Source: Brassica napus (taxonomy: Eukaryota > Streptophyta > Magnoliopsida > Brassicales > Brassicaceae). From it: 64,000 bases of DNA. This document shows positions 34,690-45,899 of the stretch, piece after piece. Every line of letters begins with the position of its first letter. Within the stretch, counting starts at the first letter, position 1. Below the pieces are notes generated by a model. That model was given only the letters and a program-made list of their open reading frames with translations, did no database searches and had not been told where the DNA came from. Made by a program: the position numbers and the translations under genes. The stretch is from contig NC_063438.1 in NCBI RefSeq assembly GCF_020379485.1, positions 8,632,335 to 8,696,334 of the forward strand, given 5' to 3'.

Positions 34690-37200
34690 ATACTAACATA
34701 AAGAGTCAAACACTTACAATCTCAAACTCAGAGATAATTCTGCAATCGTGATTTACTTTATTGAAGCCTCGTAAAATTTACACATACTCAGCCTCTTTTT
34801 AGTGGACGTTTAAAGCAATTACAACTATAGGTATTTCAATAAAACGTCATCTCTTTTGATGAGATACACACTGCAAAATTTGTAATGCTTAGAACCATTA
34901 TGTGCACTAAAAACGGAGGTTGAAAATCCAACCACCTGCAGGCGTTAATTTTTTATATGCGAGCATGTGATTTCTTGTTCCTTTAGATATCTTAAATTTT
35001 ATTCCAGCTTTTCATTTCTTTATGTTCTATTTCATTCACTGGATATTGTGTATCCCTTTATACATAGAAACAATATTAGATGAATATTTCAGCATCTCAA
35101 ATCTGGCGAGAACTTTATCAATATATATATATATATACTCTTTATAAGAGAACCCTAACATGTCAAATAATCTATAATGGAAATTATAATTCCAGTCACA
35201 TAGGTTTCTTCATTAATATTTAAAGCTATTAAAGAGATATTTCTCAGTCTCATGTAATGGACCGAGATGACTATTTCTCAATAATATATCATTGACATAC
35301 AACACCAAAATTATGAACTTACTCCCACTAAAACCGAGGTATATATATATATAGATTTCTGTTTTCTTAGAAACCAATTTCCTTAATGGTTTCATCAAAC
35401 TTTAGATACCATTACTTCAAGATTTATTTCAGTCCATAAATTGATTTCTTTACTTTGTAGACCATGTTTTCATCTAAGCTGTAAGTCACCAGTAAGAAAG
35501 ACAATCTTCTAATCCATGATGGAACTCAAGACCGTACTGAGCTACCAAGGCCATGCCAATCCTTATGTCGTTCAACATTTTCATTATAGTTGAGTTTCAA
35601 TCTTCTAATCAATTCATTCTTTTTGATTGAAACCTTTGGCTACACGTCTGGCTTTATGTCGTTCAACATTTTCATTATAGTTGAGTTTGGTCTGAAAGAT
35701 CCACTTACACTCAGACTATTTTATCATGGAGTATGTAGTCATTCATTGGATTTTACTCATTGTTTAATATTACAACAATATGAAAATTTTCAACATTCAT
35801 AAATACATGGCAACATATTATTTACCCTTATTTATTGAATGATCATTTCTTAAACTTTATTAGTCCCACTATTGTTGCTATTCCTATAAAGTTGACATTA
35901 TTGGTTTCTATTATTACATACTATGGTTTGGACAATTAACTTAAATCCTTTAGAATTCTCAGGGTGGCTTTATGAAGAAACCACTGATCATTTTGAAATA
36001 TAATTTATTTTCATGCGGATTATATATTCTTGGTTTAGTTGGACATCCTTATACTTTTAGATGTGTCATACTAGGTTTGTAGCCTTTATGCAGTTCAAAA
36101 GAAGTTTTGAGAACTGGTTTGCTGGGAACCATATTCCAGATATATAATGCAGTACATAATGCATCCATCCACAAGGATATACATAAGCTTTCATAAACTC
36201 ATTATAAACCTAACCATTTCCATAAAAATACGGTTATGCCTTTCAGCTACACAATTATGCCATAGAGAACCAGGTTTTTTCTACTAGATACAATTCCTAA
36301 TTTTTAGAGAAATTTGGCAAAAAGTCCAGGACTTTGTCTCTTTTCATCACAATTGCCATAAATTCTTTATCTTTATATGGCCTTATGTTTTTTCACTTTA
36401 TATATTATTGTCTCTCTACTTTAACTATGAATACTCGTAATGTATATCCAAAATTGAGACTTTCATGCAACAGATATACATAAAATAATGTGAATAATCA
36501 TCAGTAAAGGTAGTAGAATGCTTTCACCTATAAAAGATATAACGTCAAAAGGTCTACAATATCTGTATGTATAATTTCAGAAAGCTTTGTATTTCTTGTG
36601 GCTCATTTCTCAGTGTGTTTCTTTTTCTTATCCTTCATGCAATTATTATATATTTCATTCTTGGCAAAATCCAGATTTAGAAAAATTCCATCTTTTACCA
36701 AGCTTTAGATTCTTTTATTAAAAATATATTTACCTCTTTTATGCCACAAGAGATATTTATCATATGTAGATGTTTTATGTTTTAGTTTTCTTTTAATGTC
36801 CAGAACTAGATGTGTTTTAAAAGTTTGATTAGCCACTGTTACCTAATATAGGCTATCAACTAATATTCCTGAACCGATTCAATAAGAGTTCAAGAATAAA
36901 TAAAAAAACTCCATCTCTTAAGTAGATTTAAAAACTAGTCATCAAGTTTTCTTGATGAAACTAAAACTTATGGGAAATAGAAGGAACATAAAGTGTTTGG
37001 AATCAATCCAAACAAAATCCACTATTCGTAATGAGGAGTTTCGATGCATTCACCTAGCACTTTGTTTCTGATTCCCATAAATAAGTAGTTTCACTTGAAT
37101 TAATTTTTTTGATCATAAATAATCTATGCACGAAATTATTTATATGTACACTAGAACCATTATTTATCCATCAAGTTTTAGAAAAAAATATTATTAGATT
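34690..37200 (-). pseudogene. copia pol remnants (protease, integrase, RT, RNase H)
   Basis: Reading the minus strand from right to left in the window: a protease-like segment near 37150-36900 (WIINNGSSVHINN, later VPSIS); the pre-integrase zinc region near 36700-36600 (CMKDKKKKHTEK); integrase core near 36570-36250 (LSEIIHTDIVD, VYLLHES, VFIVKVERQ); the RT active-site region at 35398-35213 (FIILVLYVNDILLRNSHLGPLHET, with YVND where copia elements usually have YVDD); and a degenerate RNase H segment near 34950-34700. Stops and frameshifts are frequent throughout. No functional enzyme can be made. Confidence 0.75.
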
Positions 37201-37665
37201 CAAAAACAATTACGGTAATTAAAATGTTACCTTTCTTTTCGAATTATTTTCTTCTTTCATTACAATCTCTCTGAAGTGTCAAGACCTTTTATGACTTACT
37301 TAGGTCTACCTTTTTGAACATAGTTGACAACTTTAATACTTTTAAAGCCAAACCTAGCCTACTATTGAACCATTTTACTAGCCAATTCATTCAACATCCA
37401 TCTTACATAAGTGATGTTAGATTTGGAGTCATTTTGCTCAAAATCCATAGAAAAGTTGGTAATTAGCTATTTGCCTAAAACAGTGCAATTTGTGTATTAC
37501 TGTAGCAGAAGATTAGGCTGAAATGACAATTTTGGGCTTCGTAGGTTTCATGCTAAAATAATATGTATGAAGGGTAGATCCAGCTGTCAGCGAAATTAAA
37601 TAAATCTAAAAAATATCTTACACAGATTTTGTATGATATACATTCACTATATATTAATTAATATA

Positions 37666-38917
37666 TCTAATATATTAAAACAGAAGTCATGACTTCTTTT
37701 CATGTGTGATATTTTTAGTTTGGACCATTCCTAGAAAATATCATATTTTACATAAATTCATTATTATATCTTTTAATATTTTTATCTTTTTATTTGAAAT
37801 ACAAATGAATATATTTAAAATGTTCTAACAAAATCTTTTTAAAATCTTCTTAGAATCTTTTTAAATTTACTTTCAAAAATTAGTTAGTTTTAATTTAAAT
37901 TATCATAAAATATAATTAGAAATTAAAATTGAATATAGTTTTGGTTTATAAATGAAAATTTAAATAAATTGAAATTAATTAATTTCAAAAATACATTTAC
38001 TAATAATTTTTAAAGATTTTGTTACATATAAATATTTATTTCTATTTTAATTTTTTCAAATTTGTTTTCTAATAAAAATAAAATCATGATTTTTTGATGA
38101 GTGATATTTTTATTTGGACTATCATTTAAATTTTATATTAAATGTATATCACTAATGCTAATATATATAATATTTTTAACTACTTTAATCATAATATCTT
38201 TTATATCTTTTCATTTAAAAAAAAAAAATTAAAATTCTAACAAATCTCTTGAAAAAGATTATAATAAGATCTTAATTGTCATAAATTGAATATAAATATT
38301 TTCAACTAATTTTGTAATTAGTAATGAAATGTTACTAAAAGAATAAAATTATATCATATTTTATCAACTTAATAATAATATCTATCATTTTAAAATAAAA
38401 ACGTTATATTGAACAAAATATGATAAAATTATTTTAAATTAATAAGTTAACATATTTTATTTTCATAAATATAAAATATTTATGCTAAAATATAATATTT
38501 TGGTAGAACGGGTTAATATTAGTAAACTATATAATACATGTATAAAAATTTAACTTATCTTAAAGTTTTTAATATACAGTAATTTATTATATAAAAAATC
38601 TAGCGATTTGAATTACGGATCATGATTATAATAAATTAAATAAAAAATTGTTTTTATATATGTTGTTTTATGCATTAAAAATTTTAGTTTAGTAATCAAA
38701 CACAAATTCAATAGGACAAATATATAATAAGCAACATATATATGTGATGATTTTAATTTACAGCATGAAAACTATAAAATTATTATATTTGGCATAATTA
38801 TACAAACATTTAAATATGTGAGTAACATTAAAAATATATAATAATTATGTAAAACAAATATGTATATATAAAAATGTGAAAATATATATCCGCACGGTTG
38901 TGCGGGTGGAAATCTAG
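37666..38917 (+). mobile_element. non-autonomous Helitron, copy B
   Basis: It begins TCTAATATATTAAAACAG after A37665 and ends CTAG (38914-38917) before T38918, with the hairpin CCGCACGGTTGTGCGGG at 38890-38906. It is the same family as 1298-2575, aligning end to end with modest divergence and small indels, for example the missing ATTACTAAAAAAAT block near 38593. It sits within the copia element, so it is younger than that insertion. Confidence 0.9.
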
Positions 38918-39632
38918 TGTGTTATTCTTTTTCAACCGCCATCATAATTTTTCTTGAGAACAACCCCTACCATACTTATCATCGATTATATCACAACTAT
39001 CACTCACCATCGTTAATCTGGTTACAGTTTATGGTATGCACCTTTCAATTCAGTATCTTTCTCATACAGAGACTAAATTAATGTGGCGATGCTGCAAAAA
39101 GATCCAGAATCCGTGAAGCCACCGAATAGGAAGAAGTTGCAGTCGTTGTAGAAAAAAGAAAGTGCAGTCTGAAAAAGTTTTGATGATTATAACGGTATCC
39201 GATTTTGTTTTTGCCGAGTTGACCAAGTGAGCTGGATTTGAGTTAGCTCAATATACTGACTTAACTAAGTTTGTTCAAGTTAACCAAATCATTATATTTA
39301 GATTGTTATATGCAATAGAACATACCAATGGTTTGTTTCGTACAACTAAACATTATCTTTCAATGAAAAATACTTGTTATTAGCCATGGCTTTGACTCTT
39401 TGTGCTCACCACTTCACCTTCACATTATCACGTAAGAGTAAAAATCGAAGAAGTTTCAATGAATCTGTATACAATATTTAGTTTTGAACGATGCCATTTG
39501 AGTAGCTAATTTTTAAAGTTTACAAAAATAAAAATTTGTTATTAGCTATTATAAATGTTAGCAGTCTAACTTTGATTTGACAAACATCATATAAAGTGTC
39601 TGATTGTAATAATATTGTTCATTGTTAACAAC
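38918..39632. other. unassigned sequence inside the copia region
   Basis: No domain was recognised. The patch at 39080-39160 has balanced composition and could be an exon scrap, but reading frames are short. It is probably part of an older insertion between copia gag and protease. Confidence 0.35.
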
Positions 39633-39643
39633 ACTTCTATATA

Positions 39644-40207
39644 GGCCAGGGCGTTCGGTGGACCGTTCGGTATAGGTCCGGGTAATTCGGATTTTCGGAT
39701 TTTCGGTGTTATGCTCAGAAGTACCATTCGGGTTTTACTAATTATTGGATCGGTTTCGGTTTGGTTCCTTCCGGATTCGGTTCGGATTGGATGTAACCAA
39801 TGTTTAAAATCGTCCAAAAATATATTTTTTTAAACCTTAAAAATTGACAAAAAAAATTTCAAAATATATAAATTATTTACAAATCTAATTAAAAATTAGT
39901 TAAACTATCTAAATGAACTAAAAGGTATTCAAAATAACAATTAAAACAAACTAAAAAAATATTTTGAATATCCTAAAATATCTAAATCATCTTAAAATAT
40001 ATAAAAACATTAACATATTTAACTAATTTCGGATATCTTCGGATCCTAGTTCGGATGTCGGTTCGGTTCGGATTATAACCAAACACCAAAGTACTAAGCT
40101 CATAAGTCCTGTTCGGATATTTTTGTATAACAGTTCGGATTCGGTTTCGGTTTTTCCGGTTCGGGTCTAGGTAGGTACTTCGGATTGAGTTAAAAACGCC
40201 CAGGCCT
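39644..40207. mobile_element. 564-bp TIR element, MULE-like MITE
   Basis: The left end GGCCAGGGCGTT (39644-39655) is nearly the inverted complement of the right end AACGCCCAGGCC (40195-40206). The 11-base sequence ACTTCTATATA lies immediately on both sides (39633-39643 and 40208-40218). A 9-11 bp duplication points to the Mutator superfamily. The interior is dominated by GGTTCGGATTCGG-type simple repeats, common in Brassicaceae repeats of this kind, and encodes nothing. The spurious Arg/Pro/Asn-rich frames over it come from these repeats. Confidence 0.75.
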
Positions 40208-40218
40208 ACTTCTATATA

Positions 40219-41385
40219 ATACTTGTTATTAATCTTGAATGTGTGCAAATTAAAAACATTCAAATTTTAATAAGATAAATAAATTGTTATATGTTATTAG
40301 ATACATTAGTCGTCTAACAAAAAAATTCAACAAGTAATTCAAAGATACATATAAAATACAATCAATTTGCTATATGTTATTAGATATGTTAGCAAGTTAA
40401 CAAAAAATCTCACAAAATAATGCAAAGAAAAATTTAAATATATGAATAGGTTGTTATTGCTATTAAAAAAATTTAGACATCTAACAATAGATCTTAATGT
40501 TATTAAATGCTAGCAATCTAACAAAGAATTTTAAATATAATTTGAAATATATATAAAAATGATATATGGCTAAAACTTTTATTATCTAGAATAAATATGT
40601 AAGTGACTTTCAACTATTTGTTTATCGCGCCAAAAAGATATCTTAACAAATTAATCAAATCTTCAACACATAAATACAAATCACTTGAGGAATCTAAATT
40701 GAGTTGGAGTCAATATCTTCCATTGCAGCTCGAAGAGTGATTTAAAGCTCTTCCTCCGTTACTATCTTTGCGCCAATTATGTCTGCCACTAAAGATACAC
40801 TCCTTTCTTGATCCTTTTCGTCTCTATGTGGTGATGGTATCTAATACAAAATGAGAGAATTCCGACATTGCAATCTCTTGAAACATCTTAAAAGATTCAA
40901 CATACCAGAATAAAAGGCTTCCTTATTGATGGCATTTGTTCTTGGAAAGTAATTTATTTTCGTTATGTTGAAATGGTTAGTTAGATGTCTAAATAAAATA
41001 TTAGCCAAACAATAATTTTGATACCCCAACTACAATATATATTAGCCGGACAATAGTTTTGGCAATATGATCAAGTAATGCTGGAGATGTATAACATTAT
41101 TATTGCCGTGTAATGTTGATAAACTAGCCGAGAATCAAAACTAAAGCTTTAAATAATTGGGACGATTATCTAAAATATTTATGTCATCCTCGTCTCCTTG
41201 ATCTCTTATTCTTCTTCAAATTGTATGGCGTGAGCTCTTTAACCAAGGAGCAACCTGAGAGCCCTTTTTTTTATCAACAACGTGAGAACCCTTAAGATGG
41301 AGCAAATGTGTGATGCGGAAGAGGAACAACTTTTGTAAGAGATCAGTTGATAATGATACAATTTTGCATGAAAGAACAAGGAGCA
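40219..41385. other. AT-rich repeat with TTAGATATGTTAGCAA-type units, no gene
   Basis: Between 40280 and 40570 the text TTGTTATATGTTATTAGATA...CTAACAAA recurs several times with variation. From 40670 onward the composition is mixed, possibly exon scraps of the element that supplied the DUF1985 fragment. Nothing can be named. Confidence 0.4.
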
Positions 41386-41545
41386 TCAGAGTAAGAACTT
41401 GCGGCAGGTCAGCCCTGTAACAATAGTGAATTCACGAAGAGGGAATCTAACAGGTGTACCAGCAAATAAAAACCATGCTTTGTGCTTCTTCGCAACCCTT
41501 AACAGTCTCGATGTAATAAAAGGACCAAAGCGCCTAGAGAAATCT
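41386..41545 (-). pseudogene. DUF1985-domain fragment from a Ulp1/MULE-type element
   Basis: The minus strand encodes FSRRFGPFITSRLLRVAKKH, then AWFLFAGTPVRFPLREFTIV and TGLTCRKF before a stop at 41388. The 'WF-FAG-PVRF-LREF--VTGL-C' signature is that of DUF1985, a domain abundant in Brassicaceae and usually carried on MULE-derived elements with Ulp1-type protease genes. Upstream on the same strand (41590-41930) frames are broken. Only the end of the domain is preserved, so this is a relic nested within the copia region. Confidence 0.65.
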
Positions 41546-42538
41546 TCACAATCTCAACAAGTTTCTCGAATGGAAACACTCTTATAACTTTGACGTCATC
41601 TTCATACAGCGTGTTCAGTATTTTTCTGATTGCACAAAGTTAGTGATAACTGATAAGGGGTGACCATGAAGGAACATCCTCTCTCAGAGATATGGAGAGG
41701 TGGGTTTGGTTCTGCGCCAGATTCGATTACAAAATACATAGAATCTTATCCTTCCGCTTTAGGATTAGCCCAGCTTTTTCGAAACGGACGGAGGCGTTCC
41801 GGGAAGTCCTACGTTCTCTACAACTGGTAGCCCAACTCTTAATTGACACAAGACTCACAGAAAAATTCAAATTAGAGACTAAACGAAGAATTCAGATTTA
41901 TCTTTTTCTTTTTTTTTTTTAATTTCAGATTTGCAGGTAGAAAGGGAATTCAAAATTTGAAATAATATTAGGAGAGGGGAGAGAGTAGTGTAATTATTAA
42001 ATAAGCAACTTGTCTGACATATCTGAACATATCTCTAAAAAAGATTTTATTTAATATATTTTATGTTTCTAGTGTCGTAGTGGTAATAGGGACAACATGG
42101 TCAATATGATTTTTTCAACAATGATGAACAGTGTAATTGTGTATGCAGCTAATTAGGCAAAAATGTACGTGTTGAGAGTGCAAATACGCTTATATTTAAC
42201 TTGAAATATTTTATACCGAAAAGACAGAAAATTTAGGATAAATTGAAAAAGAAATAAATCTTCCACATTTTTTCCTAAACTCTTTAAAATGGCCGAAAAT
42301 AGGTCCCTTCAATCCAATATTCATGTATAAACCTTATGTCATTATTTTATTGTTGCAAGATGTACCATAAGTTTTCCAACTAAAGATTTTCTTGCAGTCT
42401 TAAACCATTCTTCTATATACAGTACTATTTAAGATGTTTTAGCTTAATCAGCTGTCATAAAGAAGGTTTTAATGTTTATAATTATTGCATCTTAAGATCA
42501 TAATGCTCAATCTATTCAATTACACCCAAAAAAAAAAT

Positions 42539-42721
42539 TTATACCCAAGCTTTATGGAAATTATTTTTTTCCTCAGTACTATCATTTATTAGTGAATTTG
42601 ACTCATCATTGAAGAGTGTCAAATTCAAGTATAATACTATTAATGTGAACTCAACATTCTCTTTCCACACTGAAAAATCAGTACCGGTAAGGACTAGAAT
42701 AAACAAGACCTTATATGACAA
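42539..42721 (-). pseudogene. copia gag fragment
   Basis: The frame begins MSYKVLFILVLTGTDFSVWK and continues VEFTLIVLYLNLTLFNDE. The 'L-GTDFSVWKENVE' motif is the N-terminal signature of plant copia gag (DUF4219/UBN2 type), where 'L-GTNF--WK' is usual. It lies about 700 bases inside the primer-binding site, where gag is expected. The frame is open for 60 codons only; downstream gag sequence is broken by stops. Confidence 0.7.
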
Positions 42722-42953
42722 TTTTTCAATTTTTTTTTTTGGGATACAACAAGTTTAAATTAGGCTTTTAAACATAATCAATACGTAAAAAGTATTCACT
42801 ACATATGCTAACAAATTATGATGTTTATGTGGGTAGAAACAATGCATATTTTCATCAATAATCATAGTATTTGAAAAATATTTATAAGTGGTGTATCACA
42901 TTACCTAGACTAGGTTATCTGTGCATATACTTAGTCGAAACAACAAACACTCT

Positions 42954-43009
42954 ATAAGTCATCTGATCGTATTTTGTGTTCATAAGTCATCTGATCGTAT
43001 TTTGTGTTC
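42954..43009. repeat. exact 28-bp tandem duplication
   Basis: The unit starting ATAAGTCATCTGATCGTATT occurs twice head to tail (42954-42981 and 42982-43009), identical by eye. It lies in the untranslated 5' region of the copia element, between the primer-binding site and gag. Confidence 0.95.
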
Positions 43010-43416
43010 ATAGTTTACATCTGGGTAACTATTTACTACACAAAATGATCAATACTTATATAAACGTTAATCTTTCATTTCACAATCGCTTGTTTCTAAC
43101 ATTCTTTATCCTAATTTTACTCTCAATATAAAATATTATTTCACTATACAAATAATGCATAAATTAGTTCATTTGATTTTATACGATTTATGTATAAAAT
43201 TTTTTTATGCCTTCATTATTTCTAATTTCGGAGATCTAAATAGATTTCGCACATATAAAGTATGATTCATGATTCTGAAAACCTTGTCGTTTTTTACGGA
43301 AAAACTTAAACATTGATTTAGATCTAAATTTTATTACATAAGTATAGATCTACTTTGATTATTTGAATCATATATCTATTGTACTGTACAGATAAAATAG
43401 ATGGTTATAACCATTA

Positions 43417-43428
43417 GCTTTGATACCA
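43417..43428 (-). promoter_or_regulatory. copia primer-binding site
   Basis: The minus strand reads TGGTATCAAAGC, one base away from TGGTATCAGAGC, the complement of plant initiator Met-tRNA used by most copia elements. It stands two bases inside the LTR end at 43431, as expected, and fixes the orientation of the element. Confidence 0.85.
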
Positions 43429-43430
43429 CA

Positions 43431-44115
43431 TGTAAACATGTTTTACATGAACCCTAATATCTTTAACATCTAGACTAATCACATAACAGAACTATAAGGA
43501 GGTTTAGCGGAGTACTTCCTTTCATCGTTGCAGAAATCTTTTTGAACGGTTTTGACTACAGAAGATGATTTCTTTATCTTCAAGTTGGAGTTAAAACTTC
43601 TCTCCCCTTTTCTACAACCTTTCTTTATGTGTTTAATTCTCTTTAGGATTTTCTTCATGTTGCTTTGTGATGGTCCAAAAACAACTATTTCGAGGTGGGG
43701 TGAGGGACCGAACTTCCTCAAATTTTTTGTTACTTTCTTACCAAGTCTTTCTTACTTGATTGGCAAGTTTATTCTTTAATCTCAACCATCCATCAAATCA
43801 AAGTTGAGTAATGAAAAGTGTTTAGACTGTTAGAACATTCATTCACACATTTAAATTGTTCTCCTTTGATGAATTGAACTTAGTTCAAATGCTTTTCTTA
43901 AAATGACACATGTTTTCATGACTCACCATGTGAGAAACCTTCTAGAATAAATAGCTTGTACATTTGCTAACTCATTAGGAACTAAACTCCTTTAATTAAA
44001 ATTTTATTGATTACCAGGTGTCTTCAGGATTTACATATCTCAATAATTTTAAGCTTAACATACGACCACATCATGGTACAGAAATATTCTCACTCTAATG
44101 AAAATTCTTCTTACA
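43431..44115 (-). repeat. 5' LTR of the copia element
   Basis: The 685-bp LTR begins TGTAAACATG and ends TTCTTACA on the plus strand, giving the TG...CA ends of an LTR. It shares about 390 bp with the partial LTR at 33710-34102. The segment specific to this copy (43431-43723) includes a TGGTCCAAAAACAACTATTTCG block. Open frames over it (43479-43721, 43552-43779) are incidental. Confidence 0.85.
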
Positions 44116-44137
44116 TAACAAACTGAAGAAACAATAT

Positions 44138-44652
44138 GATGCAGATAAGTATTTGGAATATTTCCAAATATCTTGTTATTTATTTTATTAGTTATACTAA
44201 TTTAGATAATTATCTTTTATTTGTATTTTCTATATTTTAATGGTTTTTCTACTTTAATTAAGATTAGGGTTTTCCTATCACTGAAACAGCGGATAAATAG
44301 GTTGAACGGTCAATCAAGGAACCTTTAGGGTTCTTAGAGACCTGTTCTTGGATCAATCAAGAGTTTCTTTCGATATCTTCTTGAGACCAACTTCCTACTT
44401 GATGAATTTAATCAAATCGAACAAGGTATAAAGCAAAACAGCTAGTTTATTAATTATCAAAGTCTGAATACAACTTTAGGCTTGACTGCCTATTTATAAT
44501 AAATCCTTAAATCTAGAAAACCCTAATCTTAATTAAAATATAGAAACCATTAAAATATAGAAAATACAAATAAAAGATAATTATCTAAATTAATATAACT
44601 AATAAAATAAATAACAAGATATTTGGAAATATTCCAAATACTTATCTGCATC
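44138..44652. mobile_element. foldback element with ~140-bp inverted arms
   Basis: The left arm (44138 to about 44278) starts GATGCAGATAAGTATTTGGA and is the inverted complement, with few mismatches, of the right arm (about 44512-44652) ending AAATACTTATCTGCATC. The 7-base sequence ACAATAT flanks both sides (44131-44137 and 44653-44659), suggesting a target duplication. The 230-bp loop has no coding content. The transcript could form a long hairpin, a substrate for small-RNA production. It could be a foldback/MITE element or an inverted pair of solo termini. It lies just beyond the 3' side of the ARID gene. Confidence 0.75.
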
Positions 44653-44739
44653 ACAATATAAGGAAGAAAACAAATTATTGTTATGTAAAAGTTGCCAAGA
44701 TTCCAGATCGAAATCACTGGACCCTTCTACAACTTATTA

Positions 44740-45280
44740 TTATAAAACAAATTTATTTTGAAATGAAATAGAAAAGCAGAGATGAAGTTTCAAACAGAGA
44801 AGACAACAAGAACAACAATCAGAGAAAACACTACAGACTCTCTTTAGCTTCAGACTCAGTCCCAGCCTCGTCACCATGTGCGGCTGCAGTCGCTGCATCA
44901 ATCGGATATACACTTTCCGACATCTCTGTGTTGAGCCCCTCATGTGATCTGTTTACAAACATTTCATGGTTACAAAGTATCTGTTTCCAAACTTCCCATC
45001 AGTGAACCCCTTCAGAAAAGTACAAGGTTGCAGTTTGGAAGGCCTGAAAGTTTTAGAATACAAGTCACAAATGGAACACAATCAAGAAACGAGAAAGGTG
45101 ACAGCCTTAGCGAGTATTCGAGTACCTATGTCACGATTTGAATATTCGTTAACAAGGCGTTTAAATGCTTCTTCTGCAAAAAAAAAAAGGAGAAGAGGTT
45201 GTGTTTTTAATCTCAGATCTCCACGTAGAATTAGATAATAAAGAAAAAGATGAATGTTGTTAATGTCTCAAATCTTTCTC
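44740..45280 (-). pseudogene. untranslated C-terminal remnant of the ARID-HMG gene
   Basis: Downstream of the stop that ends the ARID frame, the minus strand still shows pieces of the parent protein in several frames: EEAFKRLVNEYSNRDIGTR near 45180-45120, FTDGKFGNRYFVTMK near 45010-44955, and an Ala/Glu-rich tail (AATAAAHGDEAGTESEAKES) ending about 44845. In related ARID-HMG proteins an HMG box lies between the DGKF segment and the Ala/Glu tail; none is visible here. The region therefore looks like exon sequence left behind after loss of the HMG box. Confidence 0.5.
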
Positions 45281-45881
45281 CTAGAAGAAAGACATTGGCT
45301 CTTTGAAGAAATACATATGCTCCAACTCAAAGAGCATTTTCAGATAAGTCTTCCTTAAAACATATGCTGCATTTTTCACTTCTGTCTTCAGATTAAATGT
45401 TCCAATCACTTCGTTGCATTTACAATCCCTGATCATCTAGAATCAACAAAAAAGCCAGAACAGCATTATGTATTTTAATACTTAATGTTCAATTGAAGCA
45501 CTAACTTAGAGATACTTTTTCAATACCACCTCGATTTATGACCTCGATGAAAAGCTGATGCAGATCCAAAATTTCTCCACCCACATTAGGATCCCTTTTA
45601 CAAATTAATGTGCAACAAAAACAGTCATGGAAACATTAAATAACACAGCAATAACAACAAGAAGAAAAGAAGAAAGGTATATGCAAAACTCACTTGACAA
45701 TTCTGCCAGAATCTTGGGGCAAATCATGAAGCTTATCCCGGAACAAATCAGAGTTCGCAATGAGATCTAGGTAAGTAGTCGTACCAGAGGAATCAGCATC
45801 ACTCTTGTTGTCTGAAGAAGACCCATAAGTGGGAACTAGTTGAAATTGCAAATACGTTGAATTATCATTGGTCGACATCAT
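45281..45881 (-). CDS. truncated ARID/BRIGHT-domain DNA-binding protein (ARID-HMG family)
   Basis: Three minus-strand exons join in frame: 45881-45694, 45594-45516 and 45436-45281, giving 140 residues. Residues from about 40 form the ARID fold: YLDLIANSDLFRDKLHDL, then PNVGGEILDLHQLFIEVINR and GGIEK, then NEVIGTFNLKTEV and AAYVLRKTYLKMLFELEHM. ARID proteins bind AT-rich DNA in the nucleus; the plant relatives add an HMG box. The frame ends at TAG 45283-45281, directly after PMSFF, where related proteins have FWEKEK, so a Trp codon has probably become a stop. The Arabidopsis counterpart by position and sequence is likely At1g55650. It is either a pseudogene or a short ARID-only protein. TCTTTCTTCTAG at the stop also resembles a splice acceptor, but no donor was found. 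Confidence 0.7.
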
Positions 45882-45899
45882 TTTTGATTATCAAACTTG

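Larger units (their letters stand above)
33548..44115 (-). mobile_element. degenerate copia LTR retrotransposon with nested insertions
   Basis: On the minus strand the element runs 5' LTR (44115-43431), initiator-Met-tRNA primer-binding site, gag, protease, integrase, reverse transcriptase, RNase H remnants, polypurine tract (about 34114-34103) and a partial 3' LTR (34102 to about 33710). This is the pol order of Ty1/copia elements. All coding parts are interrupted by stops and shifts. Between gag (about 42.3 kb) and protease (about 37.2 kb) lie later insertions: a Helitron (37666-38917), a MULE-like MITE (39644-40207) and a DUF1985-bearing scrap (around 41.4 kb). The left edge is not resolved because the 3' LTR homology ends near 33710. 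The true left boundary may lie at or beyond the MULE-1 insertion. Confidence 0.8.

Noticed and set aside
39587..40263. Arg/Asn/Pro-rich minus-strand frames
   Set aside because: They are produced by GGTTCGGATT simple repeats inside a MITE and have the usual look of false plant gene calls.
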